Assembly (NCBI GenBank): GCA_023055355.1
Contig: JALJCS010000004.1
Span: 29,230,744-29,294,743, forward strand
Length of the DNA stretch: 64,000 nucleotides
Source: Agelaius tricolor
Lineage: Eukaryota > Chordata > Aves > Passeriformes > Icteridae
Reading direction: 5' to 3'
Shown here: in pieces, positions 12,701 through 25,500 of the stretch
How positions within the stretch are numbered: position 1 is the first letter of the stretch
Layout of the letters: every line of letters begins with the position of its first letter
Translations under genes and position numbers: made by a program
Notes under the pieces: model-generated
Seen by the model: the letters and a program-made list of their open reading frames with translations, nothing else
Databases searched by the model: none
Told to the model about the DNA's origin: nothing

Positions 12701-15700
12701 CAAGGATGGAATTAGGAGTTTTCATGAAATAAAGTTTCAAATGGCAGCCTTCACTGAAGAGAAATGTCTTGTATAAGAGAGCTCAATGTCTCCACTTAAT
12801 TAGACCAAGTCAACAAAACATGAATATAATAGCAAGAGTTAATCTTCTGTTGATTTGAGGATAGATTTAATGTGATTCTCCTCATAAATACTTTTCTTTC
12901 TTTCTTCTTTTTATTTTTTTTTAATTTCTCTAACTGCTTGTGTTGACTGTATCTGAACTGATGTTGTTGGTTAGAGTTTTCAGACGGACCCAAAACACTT
13001 AGAGGACAATATCATTTTCAGAACAATTTTGTGTGCTGTGAAAGCTAAATATATACAAATACCAGGGTCACTGATTGCCATCTTTAAGCTTTTGCTGGTC
13101 TGACCTTGTTTCAAGCACAAACACGGCTAATTTCTGCCAGCAGTACGACTGCTGTGTTACCCAGCTGAGTTGCAGTGAGCCACCCCCTCACACTGATTTT
13201 TGGCCATGCTATGAGGGCTGTGCTGCATTCTGTTCTAGATGTGCTTCCACCAACCAGGTGACTGATACTATTTGCCTATGCCATCTTGCATAATTTAATA
13301 CAACATTCTGTCACCTGAAATGGTTCTTTAGCCTACATATAACTTTTGCTGTCATGGCAAGATTGTTCCTTGTACCTGAGGTAACACATTTTATGTTTTC
13401 TGTGATATCTCTCTGTAAGTCCTATGCTGCAATCTGTGGTACAGACCAATATGCTCTCAAACAGCACCAAAAAAGTCGTAAGTGCTTTTGGAAAATACAA
13501 GACCTTTAACTAATAAGTGTAGGAAAGCAGGCTAAATGAAAGCGAGCTTCCTCTCTTTCACTTCTTACCAATGTGTTTGTCTGATGCTGTATCACTTTGG
13601 ATAGAAGTATGTCATTTCTGTAAGCAGTGCAGACTCATCAGTCTTCTTCTAAAACATGCCAGGGCTGTACTCCAAAGAATTATGGCTTATGCAATGGAGG
13701 GGTTGAAAATGTAGAGGAGATGATAACTACAATCATTTGCATTTGAAAAATCCAATTCTATATCTCCATGCATGGGGATTTTATCATATTCAGGAGAGAG
13801 AATCTTAGAAAATCAGCTTAATATCATACAATGAGGGAAACAGCAAAACTGAGACAGTAAGTGCCTACAATACACTACCTGCACTGGAAGAGGAGCACAA
13901 TACTACAATATATTGCAGATGTATTGTTTCAACAGTTTTAATGGATTTTGGATATTGACTGTTGCCAGGAAACCACTAATTAGAATACAACAGTGTTTTA
14001 AGGTCTAAAAAGTTTAGTCTGTCTAAAAAAAATCTTAAACAAATCCATAAAACAGTTTGATTCACTTCCCTGAAGCCCAATTGCTAATTTATATCTTAAA
14101 TAAGAATTGTCAATACTGTACACATTCTCTCCAAAACAATATTTGCCTGTCTTTAATTCCAGAATTCTTATTGGACTGTGATTGATAGCCAGAAAACATA
14201 ATGCATGCAATTCATAATTTACATGTGAAGAGGTGCTGTCCAAAGACAATGCTGCTCTGAATTTGAGAATAGACCATAACCATGGACAGACAATGCTGTT
14301 ATTGCCAAAAAGGGAAAAAAAAACCAAACCAAACCAAACTAAAAGTTCTAGGGGTTTTACTGTGTGATCAGAATAGATCATTTATTTGGGAAAAAAACCA
14401 GAAGCAAGGAAAATAATTAGAAAAAAATAAGAAATACTAGGAGGTTAGGTAAAGTATAAAACTAGGTTAGGAATGCAGTAGCTCTATTCGACCTAACGGT
14501 ATAAACAAGACATAGTTTCTGAGAGTATTTCTTACTAAAAAAAAATTACAGCATGGGGGGAAAAAATGGGACATGCTTCCAGCCCACACATTTTGGGGGG
14601 TAGTGTTCATCTGAACACTCAAAAGTTACTAACAAAACAGTCTTTTAAGACTGTTAATAATTGGCCAATTGCAATCCTAAATCTTCCGAGAAGCCCAGTG
14701 TTGCCAAGGTAGATTACTAAAGGAATTCTGACAAAGGATACTTTACTATTTTCATAGTAGCTACTAGGATGGTGCTGTGGGACCGAAAAAAATCAGGTAC
14801 TGGCTTTTATTCCAGCAATGTAAAAACAATGTATTATGGTCTATAATAAACAGGCCCATCTGTTTGCTTCTCTTCTTTTAAATAATTTTTTAACATCTTT
14901 TTTTTCCCATTTAAAGATAAATTTACTTCCTAAAGTCCTTTGTACAAAACAAAATCAATCAGTTTAGTAAGAACTCAAAGTTAGCTGCTTTATTAATTGA
15001 TGCAGGGAGCTGTCAGAAATCTGTATTATGGTTAAAAATGTTCTACAATACTCTTTGAACCTAAAAGATAACATAAAAAACATTGGATTCTGTCTAAATT
15101 TCATCACTATAATACACCTAAAAAAGTTCACACTGATCAAACGTTAACAGAACACCACCTTCCTTTTTGTTAATAATTCTCTACTTCCCTTCTTGTGACA
15201 GTTTAGGTGGAGTAGTTAATTAAGGTCTAAGGATAATTAAGGCATGAAAATTTGGTGTAAAAGAGGATAAATAAATGAATATCAGTGCATCAGTTCCAAC
15301 AGAAAATAAAATGTTAAACAATATGTCAGTTTGAACTCCAGAATATCACTTCATTATAACCTGTAACCATTATAGTTTTCCTTCCCCCAAACTCCTCAAC
15401 TGAAGAAGTAATTTTTGAATGTGAAGCATAAAATCTATGAGCTTTAAAAAGAAACTGGATAAACAGTAAACTTTCTAAAATTAACATTTTTCCTGATGTT
15501 GAAAAAGTATAGACTGCATCCCTACAGTGCATTTCAATTCTATCCAGAATACACCATCACATAGTTTTTTCTATTACAATCATGATTCTGTCTATTAAAA
15601 TTTACTTTACTTGTGGTTGTTCACTTTGTCCAGTAAGGTGACTGAGGTTTTAGATTTTCTTAGGGGGGTTGGTTTTGTGCTAAAAATGTGTATGATTACA

Positions 15701-16821
15701 TGTACATTTATTTATATTAATGTATGTTGCTATGCCCTATTTAGAGGAGCTACCTCAGGGAAGTTTTATTGCAACTGATTTGTAACACAGTAGTATATAT
15801 GTATGTTTACCTCCATCATTTTGGACAGATCTATTTTTCAATTGATCAAATGCAGGGAGAGAGGGAAATGGGAAGACCACTGCTTTTAGCTTGTGGTATT
15901 TATCCAAATATGCACATTATAAAAATGAGGTAGCTGATCAGATGCTCTTAATTTTATGAAGATACTGGAAACGGCTTTGTTTCTGTGTCACTTTCGCACA
16001 ATATTTTACACATCTTTCTTTAGAAGAAAAGATGGGGTGATGAAGCTGGGAAAAGATTAGCTGGCCAGCTGAACAAATAAAGGTGGAATTTATTAATAAA
16101 TGTCATTTATCTTTGCTATGGAGTTGATTGATATTGACTAAGCCTTGAATATGCACTTTTACAGAAAACATTTAAATGATTGCTTATAACACTTTCATCA
16201 CATTTCTGCACTTGAAAAATATGACAGAAATACCTCTAGATTAAAAAAAAGTAACACACAAACTATTTCTTTAATGCTAACTATTTTGTACTTCCCAGCT
16301 ATTTTATCAGCAGGTGCTCTGATCTAGTATAAGCTATGCCCTATAAGAGGCCAGTTGTGCTGTTCCATGTAGCAGATCATATTGTTACTTCTTGTCAGTA
16401 ATTTTCCAAGTAAGGCTTCAATGGCCTACTTTCGTATAGTAGAAATCTGATTAAATTTGATTTCCTGAAAATTAGTCATTAGATCTACAATTTTTGTGAA
16501 ACTCAATGAGATTTATTGCTTAACATATTAAGGATGAAACAATATGGACAAAAATTCACTGTGGGTATTTTATCAGGATACTCTTTCCATTATGAAGAAA
16601 CTATTCACTCAGTATTGGTTTTCTAAGTTGAGTTTTGCTTATTTGTCAGGGCTTGCTAACTTTCCACATGCTTTTTCAATTCCAAAAGAGGAAGTTTGCT
16701 ATAAACAACAAATAAGAATGTATTTGTAGATGCATGTTTACAAAGCACAGTTTTCTAATCTAATGTGAAAGCTTGGGTCCTGAGAAAGGAGTCTTCCACC
16801 CTTACTAAATTCTTTCTTAAT
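9770..16821. other. Unassigned AT-rich non-coding DNA
   Basis: About 7 kb without a recognisable gene or transposon. Minor structures are an A/C tract around 14320-14342 and two small perfect inverted repeats, 14602-14619 (8-bp stem, 2-nt loop) and 14636-14655 (9-bp stem, 2-nt loop). The longest open frame is 127 codons at 13998-14381 on the minus strand. It shows no family signature and overlaps the low-complexity AAACC tract. Confidence 0.5.
14602..14655. repeat. Two adjacent small inverted repeats
   Basis: AGTGTTCA-TC-TGAACACT (14602-14619) and AACAGTCTT-TT-AAGACTGTT (14636-14655) are both perfect inverted repeats with 2-nt centres, and they lie 16 bases apart. They could be dyad protein-binding sites or chance. 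Stems of this size occur by chance in sequence of this length. Confidence 0.6.
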
Positions 16822-17008
16822 GAGAAAAGAAGAAAAGAGAAAGAGAAGAGAAGAGAAGAGAAGAGAAGAGAAGAGAAGAGAAGAGAAGAGAAGAGAAGAA
16901 GAAAAAAGAAAAGAAAGAAAAGAAAAAAGAAAAAAGAAAAAAGAAAAGAAAAGAAAGGAAAAGAAAAGAAAAGAAAAGAAAAGAAAAGAAAAGAAAAGAA
17001 AAGAAAAG

Positions 17009-17041
<33 letters not shown>

Positions 17042-17173
17042 GAAAAGAAAAGGAAAAGAAAAGAAAAGAAAAGAAAAGAAAAGAAAAGAAAAGAAAAGAA
17101 AAGAAAAGAAAAGAAAAGAAAAGAAAAGAAAAGAAAAGAAAAGAAAAGAAAAGAAAAGAAAAGGAGAAAAAGA
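16822..17173 (+). repeat. 352-nt uninterrupted purine tract, (GAGAA)n then (GAAAA)n
   Basis: Every base from 16822 to 17173 on the plus strand is A or G. The left part (about 16842-16898) is mainly an AAGAG pentanucleotide repeat. The rest is mainly AAAAG, with imperfect zones at 16900-16955 and 17031-17055. Because no stop codon is purine-rich enough to recur in the repeat, long frames of Lys/Glu/Arg (plus) and Phe/Leu/Ser (minus) stay open, and these are artefacts. Long homopurine-homopyrimidine mirror-like tracts are known to form triplex (H-DNA), to vary in length and to stall polymerases. That behaviour is inferred here, not shown. Confidence 0.97.
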
Positions 17174-17606
17174 TATTTTCAGCAAAACACTTGCAGGTAC
17201 CACTGAAATCAACGTACAAAATCTCATGACATTTTACTACATGAAAGCATAGGCAGAAGTGTAACATAACCTCAGTAACACAACCTCTAGGTTATTTCAA
17301 TTAGGATGCTTCTTTTTCATATATTTCTAGTTTATTCAATTTTCTCCTCACTTTGAGAACACAATACAAAGGGGAAAGATACAAGAAAATAGGCAGATGG
17401 TAAATATTTTTTAATGCAATTTATTTTCAATGGAACTTCCTACAGTTCAGGAGATTAATTTTCAACTCTTTGTCCTACTAGTAAAAAAATTTCAACATTT
17501 ATGCAATTAAATATATGAAACACTATTTGTGAATAGAAATGAACTCACATAAACACACAATAGTATCATCTAACAATTAAAAATAAATGGAAATTTAAAA
17601 TTTTAA

Positions 17607-17639
17607 TTTCCCAAATTTTATTTTCAGAAATTTGGGAAA
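17607..17639. repeat. Perfect 12-bp inverted repeat
   Basis: TTTCCCAAATTT (17607-17618) pairs perfectly with AAATTTGGGAAA (17628-17639) across a 9-nt spacer. The origin is unknown. It is the same kind of structure as the longer hairpin at 20929, but short enough to be less striking. Confidence 0.8.
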
Positions 17640-18465
17640 CCATACATAATGTCCAGAAGAGATTATTCTGAAGATTAATAAAAATAAATCAAGTCAGTCA
17701 TAGTAGAAACAGCTAAGCCCATGTCCACAAGGAAACCTATTAGGTTTTGTATGCAGATAAGCAAATAAGTCATGGAGTGAAAGGGGTAGTGCATATGAGA
17801 TAATGCCCATCCTAATAAAATGCATTTCCAGACAGCAATTTGGGCATTCATTTTCTCATCAAAAATTTTGAGATGCCTGTTCTTAATTCATACCATTGTC
17901 TTCACATTCTACATGGAAGAACTTCAGAAAAATATTTATGTCTTATATGCCTTAGTAAAGTAGCTGGTTGCAGGTTAAATTAGCATGAGTCTTTATTTAG
18001 AGGCAAAATGGAAATTTTCTACTTTTGCCTCTTTTCTTAATCACTGTAACCCTATCACTGGCAGTATTTTTTACACGATCTGTGGCCTGCCTGATTTCCT
18101 GTGAGGCTCTACATTCTGCCTAACCCAAGTGACAATTCATATCTATCTCCTCTGGCTTCTACCAAAGTTTGTTTTCAAGTACCTCCTGCATGTGATTCTT
18201 TGCCAAATATGGAGAATTTAGCCGTTTAGAAACTCCATGTGCTGATTCTATTTAATTCAATAACTGAGTTTTGTATTTCCATAATATAAAGTTGTTTTTT
18301 CAGTTAATAAAATAGAATTTCAAAACTATCCTTAGAGAATACTTTACCATGTGTTTTAATATTTTCCTGTGGAGCACTGAAAATTCTAGAATTATCATGT
18401 TATCTTGACTTACAGTAAAAAAACATTATATTGTGATCAAAATCCTTCAAGAGTAATAATATGTA

Positions 18466-18527
18466 AATAAACCCCAAACCAAACAAAAAACCCAGAAGAA
18501 ACAAATCAAACAAAACAAAACAAGCCC
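18466..18527 (+). repeat. A/C-rich low-complexity tract
   Basis: AAACC, AAACAAAAAACCC and CAAAACAAAACAA blocks dominate, with a few G and T interruptions. It is the complement type of the G/T tracts at 5103, 45522 and 47039. Confidence 0.7.
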
Positions 18528-20928
18528 TGAAATACTGCAAAATAATTTTATTTGCCTAGAAAGATTTCAACAGTAATCCAAACTGAATGAATTGTAGAGA
18601 ATCTGGCTAAGAATTTTAGAGGTTTAAATACTGTCTGGAGTGCTTTGTAGACAAGTTTTTAAGCAGATTTTAGCATTTTACCAATTGACAAGGTCACTAT
18701 ATTTTCTGTTCTCCTGCTAAAAATCTTCTATTTGCTTGCAGTTGTTTTTCCTCCTCTTCTAAGTATTACATACTTTTGCTCTAAGCCCATGAGCAGTATT
18801 AATGAGATGTAATTCTTGCAGAGTTAAAAACTTAATATGAAATCAGTGGGGTTTTTTTTATTCCAATTTGCTGTGTATGGATAAAACATATTTTGTAGTT
18901 ACTTCTGTGCTAGTCTATTTCTGTTCGAGAAATTTCATGCAAGCTGTTTTGGAGAACTGAGATCCCATGTAAAGATTTTACTCACTTGGTGTTTGTGTCA
19001 CACACAGGACAAGAAAATTATCTGTAAAAAGAAATGTTCTGCTCTCTGTGAGAAAAGCATATCTTTGTACATTTACCTGAACTCTTAGAGAATTAGTAAA
19101 CAGTTCTTTCAGCATGTATTTTTGATGCCTTGCTTGTACAGTGTGTTTCCAGTCACCTTTCTATGCTCATTTGCCTTTTCACAGTTTATCTCAATGAGCA
19201 TTTTTTTTTTCAATTGCTGCATACTTGATAATGCAAATAAAGAAACAACAATTGCACATCTATTTTCAATTTTCAAATGTATCCAGAGGCCAGGTCATTA
19301 TGTAGAGGTGCCATACAGCATTTAAATTATTATTTTTAATTTTTTTTTGTAGAGGTGGTTTTTTGAGGTTCTGATTTTGTGATTGTCTTTACTTGGAAAG
19401 GTTATGTTCACGAAAAACTGGAAATTGTCATTCTATGTTCATCCAGAGTGAGTAAATGATACAAATTTCTTAAATGTAGTCATTCACTTCCACTACAATG
19501 GACACTATCCTTAGCTCTCAGTTGACTGAGTCTTCTGGATGGGCACAAGAATGAATTTCTGACTCTTCAAATCATCACCAAAAGCTAACCAATCCTGCAT
19601 CTCAAAGTAAGATTGGCATATTCTAGAATCAACAATAATTAAAATTTTTTTAAAAATCTGTCAACCAGATGGTTTCAAAATTTAAGAGGAATAGATTTTT
19701 AAGATAAAAAAAATATAGATTCTGATAGTGCTTTGAGACATACTTGTGTTTACTCACATACACTGTGTAAAGGCTTTGAATTGAAATGACCATCTGAAAA
19801 ATCAAGGTCAAGAGTTAAGCATTAACACTTCATTAATTTTCTAATACTCTAAAAGATAGACAAGTTTGAGAAAAACGAATCTATCCTCACAGTGTCCTCT
19901 AGGGTGGGTCAGGATTCTTTTTTTAATTTTTCCCCCCAGGTAAAAACTTACAAAATTCCTGTCTCTGGAAAGGATTATCTAGATTTTGAGGGAGCACAGC
20001 TGGGGCACTCAGGGAATCCAGGTACTGTTGCCAGGCCTGTGCAAATTTTCCTACTCTTTTTCTCACCACATGCTAAATTTCTATCTTGCTAAATCGGATA
20101 AAAGCAACTTAAAGTGGTTTATTGCAAGGAGAAAATTATCAAAGGGGAAGCCTTTGTAATGGTTGGAAGAAATTTTCTCCTTTTTTTTTTTTGTTTGCTT
20201 CCTTTTGAATTCAAATACTGTATAACTCCAACTGAAAATTGTGATATTATATTTCATATTCTACTTGCTTGTTTGTGTACTAAAATTCCCTACACTCTTG
20301 AAAATTCAATTCAGCCAGCTCTAGATATGGTCCTGGACAGAAAGAGTCATAATCTGAGATGAAAGACTTTGTTTTTTAATTACTTCATTTTCCTATTTTC
20401 TTTATTTATCTGAAGTCAATGTGTGTTTTCAGCATGTCTGCTTGTGTACAAAAGACAGAAATTTTGTACAAAATAACATAGGTTAATGTTATTTTTTAGA
20501 AGTGCATAATGTGAAGGATATTACGATCCTACCTCCACATTTTCAGTTATGCACACGAGCGATTTTATTTCCGTATTTATAATTATATAAATTATTCATC
20601 TTCAGTCTCTTGCACAAGGTGAATATAATATGCTGTTTAGATATACATTCAATTTCACTCCTGAAAACAAAAAATTTTGAGCTGAATGATAGCTGAAGCT
20701 GTCATTCTGCTATCCTATTGATACATACTGCCAAACACTCTAAATTCCCATGTTACAAAGCTCCTGAAATTTTGTAGTGGTTCTCTCTAATCAAAGGTTT
20801 TAGATTTGTCATTCATCTTATTTAGAGTAAACTGTTCAAAATTACATTTATAATAAATACAGGATATTTTTAAGTCCCATAACTCATTTATATATTTAAT
20901 TTCTATATTTCCTTTCATCCTTTCCTTT

Positions 20929-21001
20929 CAGAATAAATTTTGTCCTTTGGTTTGGAGTTACTGTGCAAGTAATTCCAAACCAAAGGACAAAATTTATTCT
21001 G
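20929..21001. repeat. Near-perfect long hairpin: 33-bp stem, 7-nt loop
   Basis: The left arm at 20929-20961 pairs with the right arm at 20969-21001 around the loop TGTGCAA (20962-20968). The outer 28 pairs are all Watson-Crick. The next pair (G20957 with T20973) is a G-T wobble, and the inner four pairs are perfect. Pairing stops abruptly outside 20929/21001 (T opposite T). The arm has mixed composition (TTGTCCTTTGGTTTGG core), so this is not a simple-repeat artefact. It does not match a transposon terminus I recognise. It could be a hairpin RNA or microRNA-like precursor, a miniature inverted element, or the product of a replication template switch. The structure is certain; the function is unknown. 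Confidence 0.97.
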
Positions 21002-22330
21002 TATGTATGAACTCCAGAAGTTATAGTTTGCCCACACACCAGTTTTTTCTTACAGGATGAAACATCCCTAATCAACATATATCTCTGAAGAAAGTGCGAG
21101 GTTGTTTCTCTTATGTTCAGAGGTCACTGTATGTTCTTGATACCACCATTTATCATAGGGTGACTGAGAATTTGTTCAAATGGGTCTTTCTGATCTTTAG
21201 CATCATTTAACAGTAACAAAGAGACTGGGTGTATCTAAGTGATCAATTTCACTATAGCAAGACCACTACAAAGGCCAGGAAAACCTGAACATAGTGAAGG
21301 ATAAATTCAGATAAAGAGAATTTATCTGTTCCTGCCTACATGAGTGTACCTATTTCTTATCTATCCCACACAAGCAATGTTTCCTACATTGTAATTTATC
21401 ACAGTTCCTCCATACAAAACCATTCACGTTATATTGCAAAACCATGAAGAACCTGTAAAAAGAAAAAAAAAAAAAGTGGAAATAATTATTTTCTGAATTT
21501 ATGTTCACCAATTTGATAGGAAAAAGCACATAATTCTGAAATAGTATCTTCAGTACATCTTGGGAATATGTGAAGGATAAATCTGGACTCTCAAGAGTAG
21601 GTATTTCACTCAAACAAACATTTCCTCAGACATTAGTTATTGGGATTATACTTATAACAACATCAGAGTCAGAGATAATTTTGAAATTCTTAAAATTGAA
21701 TATATCCTCTGCAGCTTTTTAGACAGTAGGAAAACTACTGAAAGTTCTCACAAAGGCATCCAAATCCTTTAATTGCCTACTTTCCAAATACATTTGGCTT
21801 AAAAAACTCTTTAGGATTTCTTAACACACCTTACAAAGATTAAGCACACTGTCTTTGCATATTAAATAATAAATTATTATTACTATCATGGTAAATTAGT
21901 GAACCAGACTGCCTGGATTTAAATCTCTATTAACTAGAATAGTATGATAAGTATGCAAAACACTATAAATACTGAGCATTTTCTCAGCATTAGTCTAATA
22001 CATTTTTAAGTGAATAAACTCTTTGGCCATCATGGGCATATAAACCCCTCAAATAATATGCTAATCTTTAGTAATGAAACAAGAAAATATTTTTGACTTG
22101 GGAACATAAAATATATTACTGTCTAGGTTAAAATTTATGTACAAAGAAAAAGGTCTAGAAAAGAGACAGAAATAACAACAAGAATGCAGAGATATCTATA
22201 TCAAAAGGGCACAGAACTTTAGCAGTACTCAGTGAATTTCAGTGGAGCTGAAGAGTTGCTTAGGCATTTTAGAAATCCTACGTATGCAATCAAGAGCAAA
22301 AAATATAGCAATATCAATTAAGCAATATAT

Positions 22331-22356
22331 TTGTGAGCAAATATCGTTGCTCACAA
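22331..22356. repeat. Perfect 10-bp inverted repeat
   Basis: TTGTGAGCAA (22331-22340) and TTGCTCACAA (22347-22356) form a perfect stem with a 6-nt loop. After one mismatch, four more A-T pairs extend outward. Function unknown. Confidence 0.8.
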
Positions 22357-22463
22357 TTATACATCTATATTGATCTATAAAATACAATCCTATGAATATC
22401 CAATGAAATTAAAAAGGAACTGTTTCAATATCTGCACATGTGCATCTGCCATATCAATATCTG

Positions 22464-22530
22464 TATTATCTTTATCTATATCTATCTATATCATCTAGAT
22501 CTAGATGACCTAGATATGTAGATATATATC
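22464..22530. repeat. TATC/GATA microsatellite with an 18-bp perfect palindrome
   Basis: A decayed TATC-type repeat on the left turns into its complement (TAGATA-type) on the right. At the junction lies the perfect palindrome TCATCTAGATCTAGATGA (22491-22508). The block is a quasi-palindrome that could extrude as a cruciform. GATA-type repeats are common in vertebrates, and the inverted junction is the unusual part. Confidence 0.8.
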
Positions 22531-25500
22531 TCACTGTTTGTCTAGACTGATTTATGTTAATATCTAATGCATCTATCTTGCACATTGCAGTTGGAACCCC
22601 AAGTCCATATTTTTGAAACTAGGAAAAGGTATTATTTAGAACTGGTTTAAAGACTTTTTATGAAGAATAAAACTTTCTCTGATTCATTGGCTCACACATG
22701 AATTTCTATGCAATTTTTATTTTTATTCTCAGAGGGATAATTCAACCTTTACCTTAATAGATTTAGAATTTTAACTTAAAGATCATTTTTATCAATTAAT
22801 CACATCAGTGATATTTCTCTTTTGAAATGCAGTTTTTCCACTAGCTATACAGGAGGCTCAGAATAAAGGTCTTCAAAGATAATAGTTTTAAATTACTGTG
22901 GATGTTTATAACTTCTTAATATCCACTTCCTGTTTCTCATGGGTCTTAGAAAAACTGTTGTATGCAGTCTCACACATCAACATTTTACAATAAAATTTAA
23001 ACAAGCAGTTAAAAAGGTGAGACAAAATTTAATGATATCAAGTACATAGGAAAGACTGTGTTGACATTCCTTGGTACTGCAATAAATTCATGAGACAATT
23101 AAAGGGGCAAGTTGACTAACTTTCTGTAAACTCAAAGGAGCAAGATATGGAATAGTATGGCATGCAGATAGCGATGTCCATCTTTATTTTGCCAGTTCCT
23201 TTGAATTATCAAACATCTTAATATGATAATTTTTTTCCAGAATAATGAAACAGCTGGAGGATATCAAAGTTGGTGATAGATTCACAGCAAACACTGAACA
23301 GTTGTCTGAAATGAATCTTAAAATAATATCTCTATTCACGGTGTACTCAGTGTAGTTCTCAGCAGCTACCACTGAGCTCCTCAAAGATGGTATAAAGAAT
23401 CCACTTGAATTCCACCAGATGGTGGTGATTTAAACATTCCTCTTCAAACATTTTGCATATCCTGTAGTGCTGCAGAAAATTGTCCCTGTTGCTTCACCGC
23501 TGGGAACAAGTAGGCAGCGTACTAAGAAAGGTATATGACTTTCAAATCAACCTGAGTGTGATAAGGTTTTGAATGTCTCTTGTTGCTGCAGCCTGCTGAC
23601 ATATGTCAGAATCCTCAAAAGACTGCAAGTTAATTGCTATTTCCTCCTTGGTATGGAAACGGGCCATTAGAGTCCATCCTGATTTGGAGCAAAGGAAGAA
23701 AACCCTATTGGCAGAAACATTTAGTTCAGGCAGATATTGGATAACTGGAATCTAAAAGAAGTGAATTAGACAAAAGTTTAGTTTAGAACTCCTATCACAC
23801 ATTCATTTTGTTTATCAGTACAATTTCACTTCTGGAATGTATGCAAATTATGCTGTTTCTGAAGCTTTATAATTTAAAGTCGGTACTGAAATCACAACAC
23901 TTAAACATTGTCTAAAATCAAGTTTTGTACCTAATGCAATATTACCCATGAATAGAGATTTTCAGCATTATTGTATTTGCTCTGGTGGAAAATATAAGTT
24001 TGCAAACATTAAAATATTTTGTCCGCTAGAATGTTTGACAAAATAGCTCATATGAAAAAAATGTAGGAGCTGAGGATTTCTTAAAAATTAAATACTTAAA
24101 TTAATATTTACTTTTACATTTCCTTTATCTCTGTAAGCCTTTATAAATTTTCATGTTTGCAATTAAATAATAATTTTGTAGCAAATATTTCATATCATAC
24201 CAAAGAATTCAGCTTTGATCTGTTTGCTGAGTTGGAGGATGAATTAAAATTCACCTTGCACTTGCTAAATTCCTCTTTTCCGATTTGCCACTGAACCAAG
24301 AAATCAGTTATTTGTTCAAGTCTATAATTGTGCTATGTATAATAATTTTCTGAAAATGTCATCCACCCTAAAAAGATCTCCCTGCTGAGTCTGCTTAATT
24401 CTTAAAACAAAAGTGCTTGTAAAACCTTGAAAGACAAATCTTTCTCCAAGCTGAAGAAAAAGGGTCCTTAGGATACATCTTATGTTGTTCTAACAAATGG
24501 AAAAGATCACTGAATCTAAATTTTGTTCACTGTGGATGCCCACCTAGATGTGCAGGCTGACTGGAAATTCTAGAGCCCCTCAGCTTTTATTTGCACTTTC
24601 TTGCAGAAGGAAACAACTAAATAAATTTAGTCCACACAATTCTTTTTTTGCACATATAGGTGGTGGTTCCATTGTTAAGACAGATTTATTCTGCTTCACT
24701 GAGTGAAGTATAGAATATATTTTTTGTGATGCCTATGGCAAATACATACCAAGGAGATTCACCTTAGTTTAGGACAGTCAATAAGTTCAGGGCTACTTTA
24801 ATCATTCTTTTATATCCAGTTGAAAGTTTATTTTATATTTCCTTTAATACATGCATCCTATTCTGGTATTTTCAGTAGCTAGTTTTCAGATGTAAGAGCA
24901 CTTATGTACCTAGGTAGTATGACAGTTAGGGTACTGTCCAAAAGTACTTCATTTTTAAAATGCATTATTACAATATTGGTTTACATTCTTTAATTTTATA
25001 CATAATCTCTAAAAATATGCATAAAGCTTTAGTGTAATTTGAATATTAATGCATTAGCTTGGATAACCTCATTACTCATGCAAAATGAACTTAATATAAA
25101 ATGTCTAGGCCCACCATAAACACACATATTACTTATTTCAACAACATAATATTATTGAAACTTTCAAAAGAGACACATTCATTCTGGTGACTTGTAAAGG
25201 GAGGTCTTTGAGCTATGAGAATAAACTAAGGATACTAGAAAAATAGTGTTTTCATAACATGTCAATATGCTAAAATGAATGATAGAACCTTATTCTATTT
25301 CTTCCTTAAAAGCAAAATGAGATTTTCCCAGTTTTCTGGTTGGATAATGCCAATGTACCTACCCCAGCAGGTTTGTGAAGTTCTAGACTACTAGTCTGCC
25401 AGGTATGCATCACTTTTACTATACTGTGTGTCAGTAGTACTCACTTCCATTTGAGTCAGGATCACATTTTCCAAATATAAAATGGAAAAATGGGGGATAG

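Larger units (their letters stand above)
17174..20928. other. Unassigned AT-rich non-coding DNA
   Basis: About 3.7 kb without a recognised gene or transposon. It contains a small hairpin at 17607-17639 and an A/C-rich tract at 18466-18527. The open frames are short and featureless. Confidence 0.5.

Noticed and set aside
13998..14381. 127-codon minus-strand frame
   Set aside because: Its N-terminal part runs through an AAACC low-complexity tract and the rest has no domain or exon signals. The length is within chance for AT-rich DNA of this size.
16755..17267. Long open frames of 128-170 codons on both strands, rich in Lys/Glu/Arg or Phe/Leu/Ser
   Set aside because: They are translations of the purine repeat in several frames at once. 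The repeat units contain no stop codons, so openness carries no coding information.
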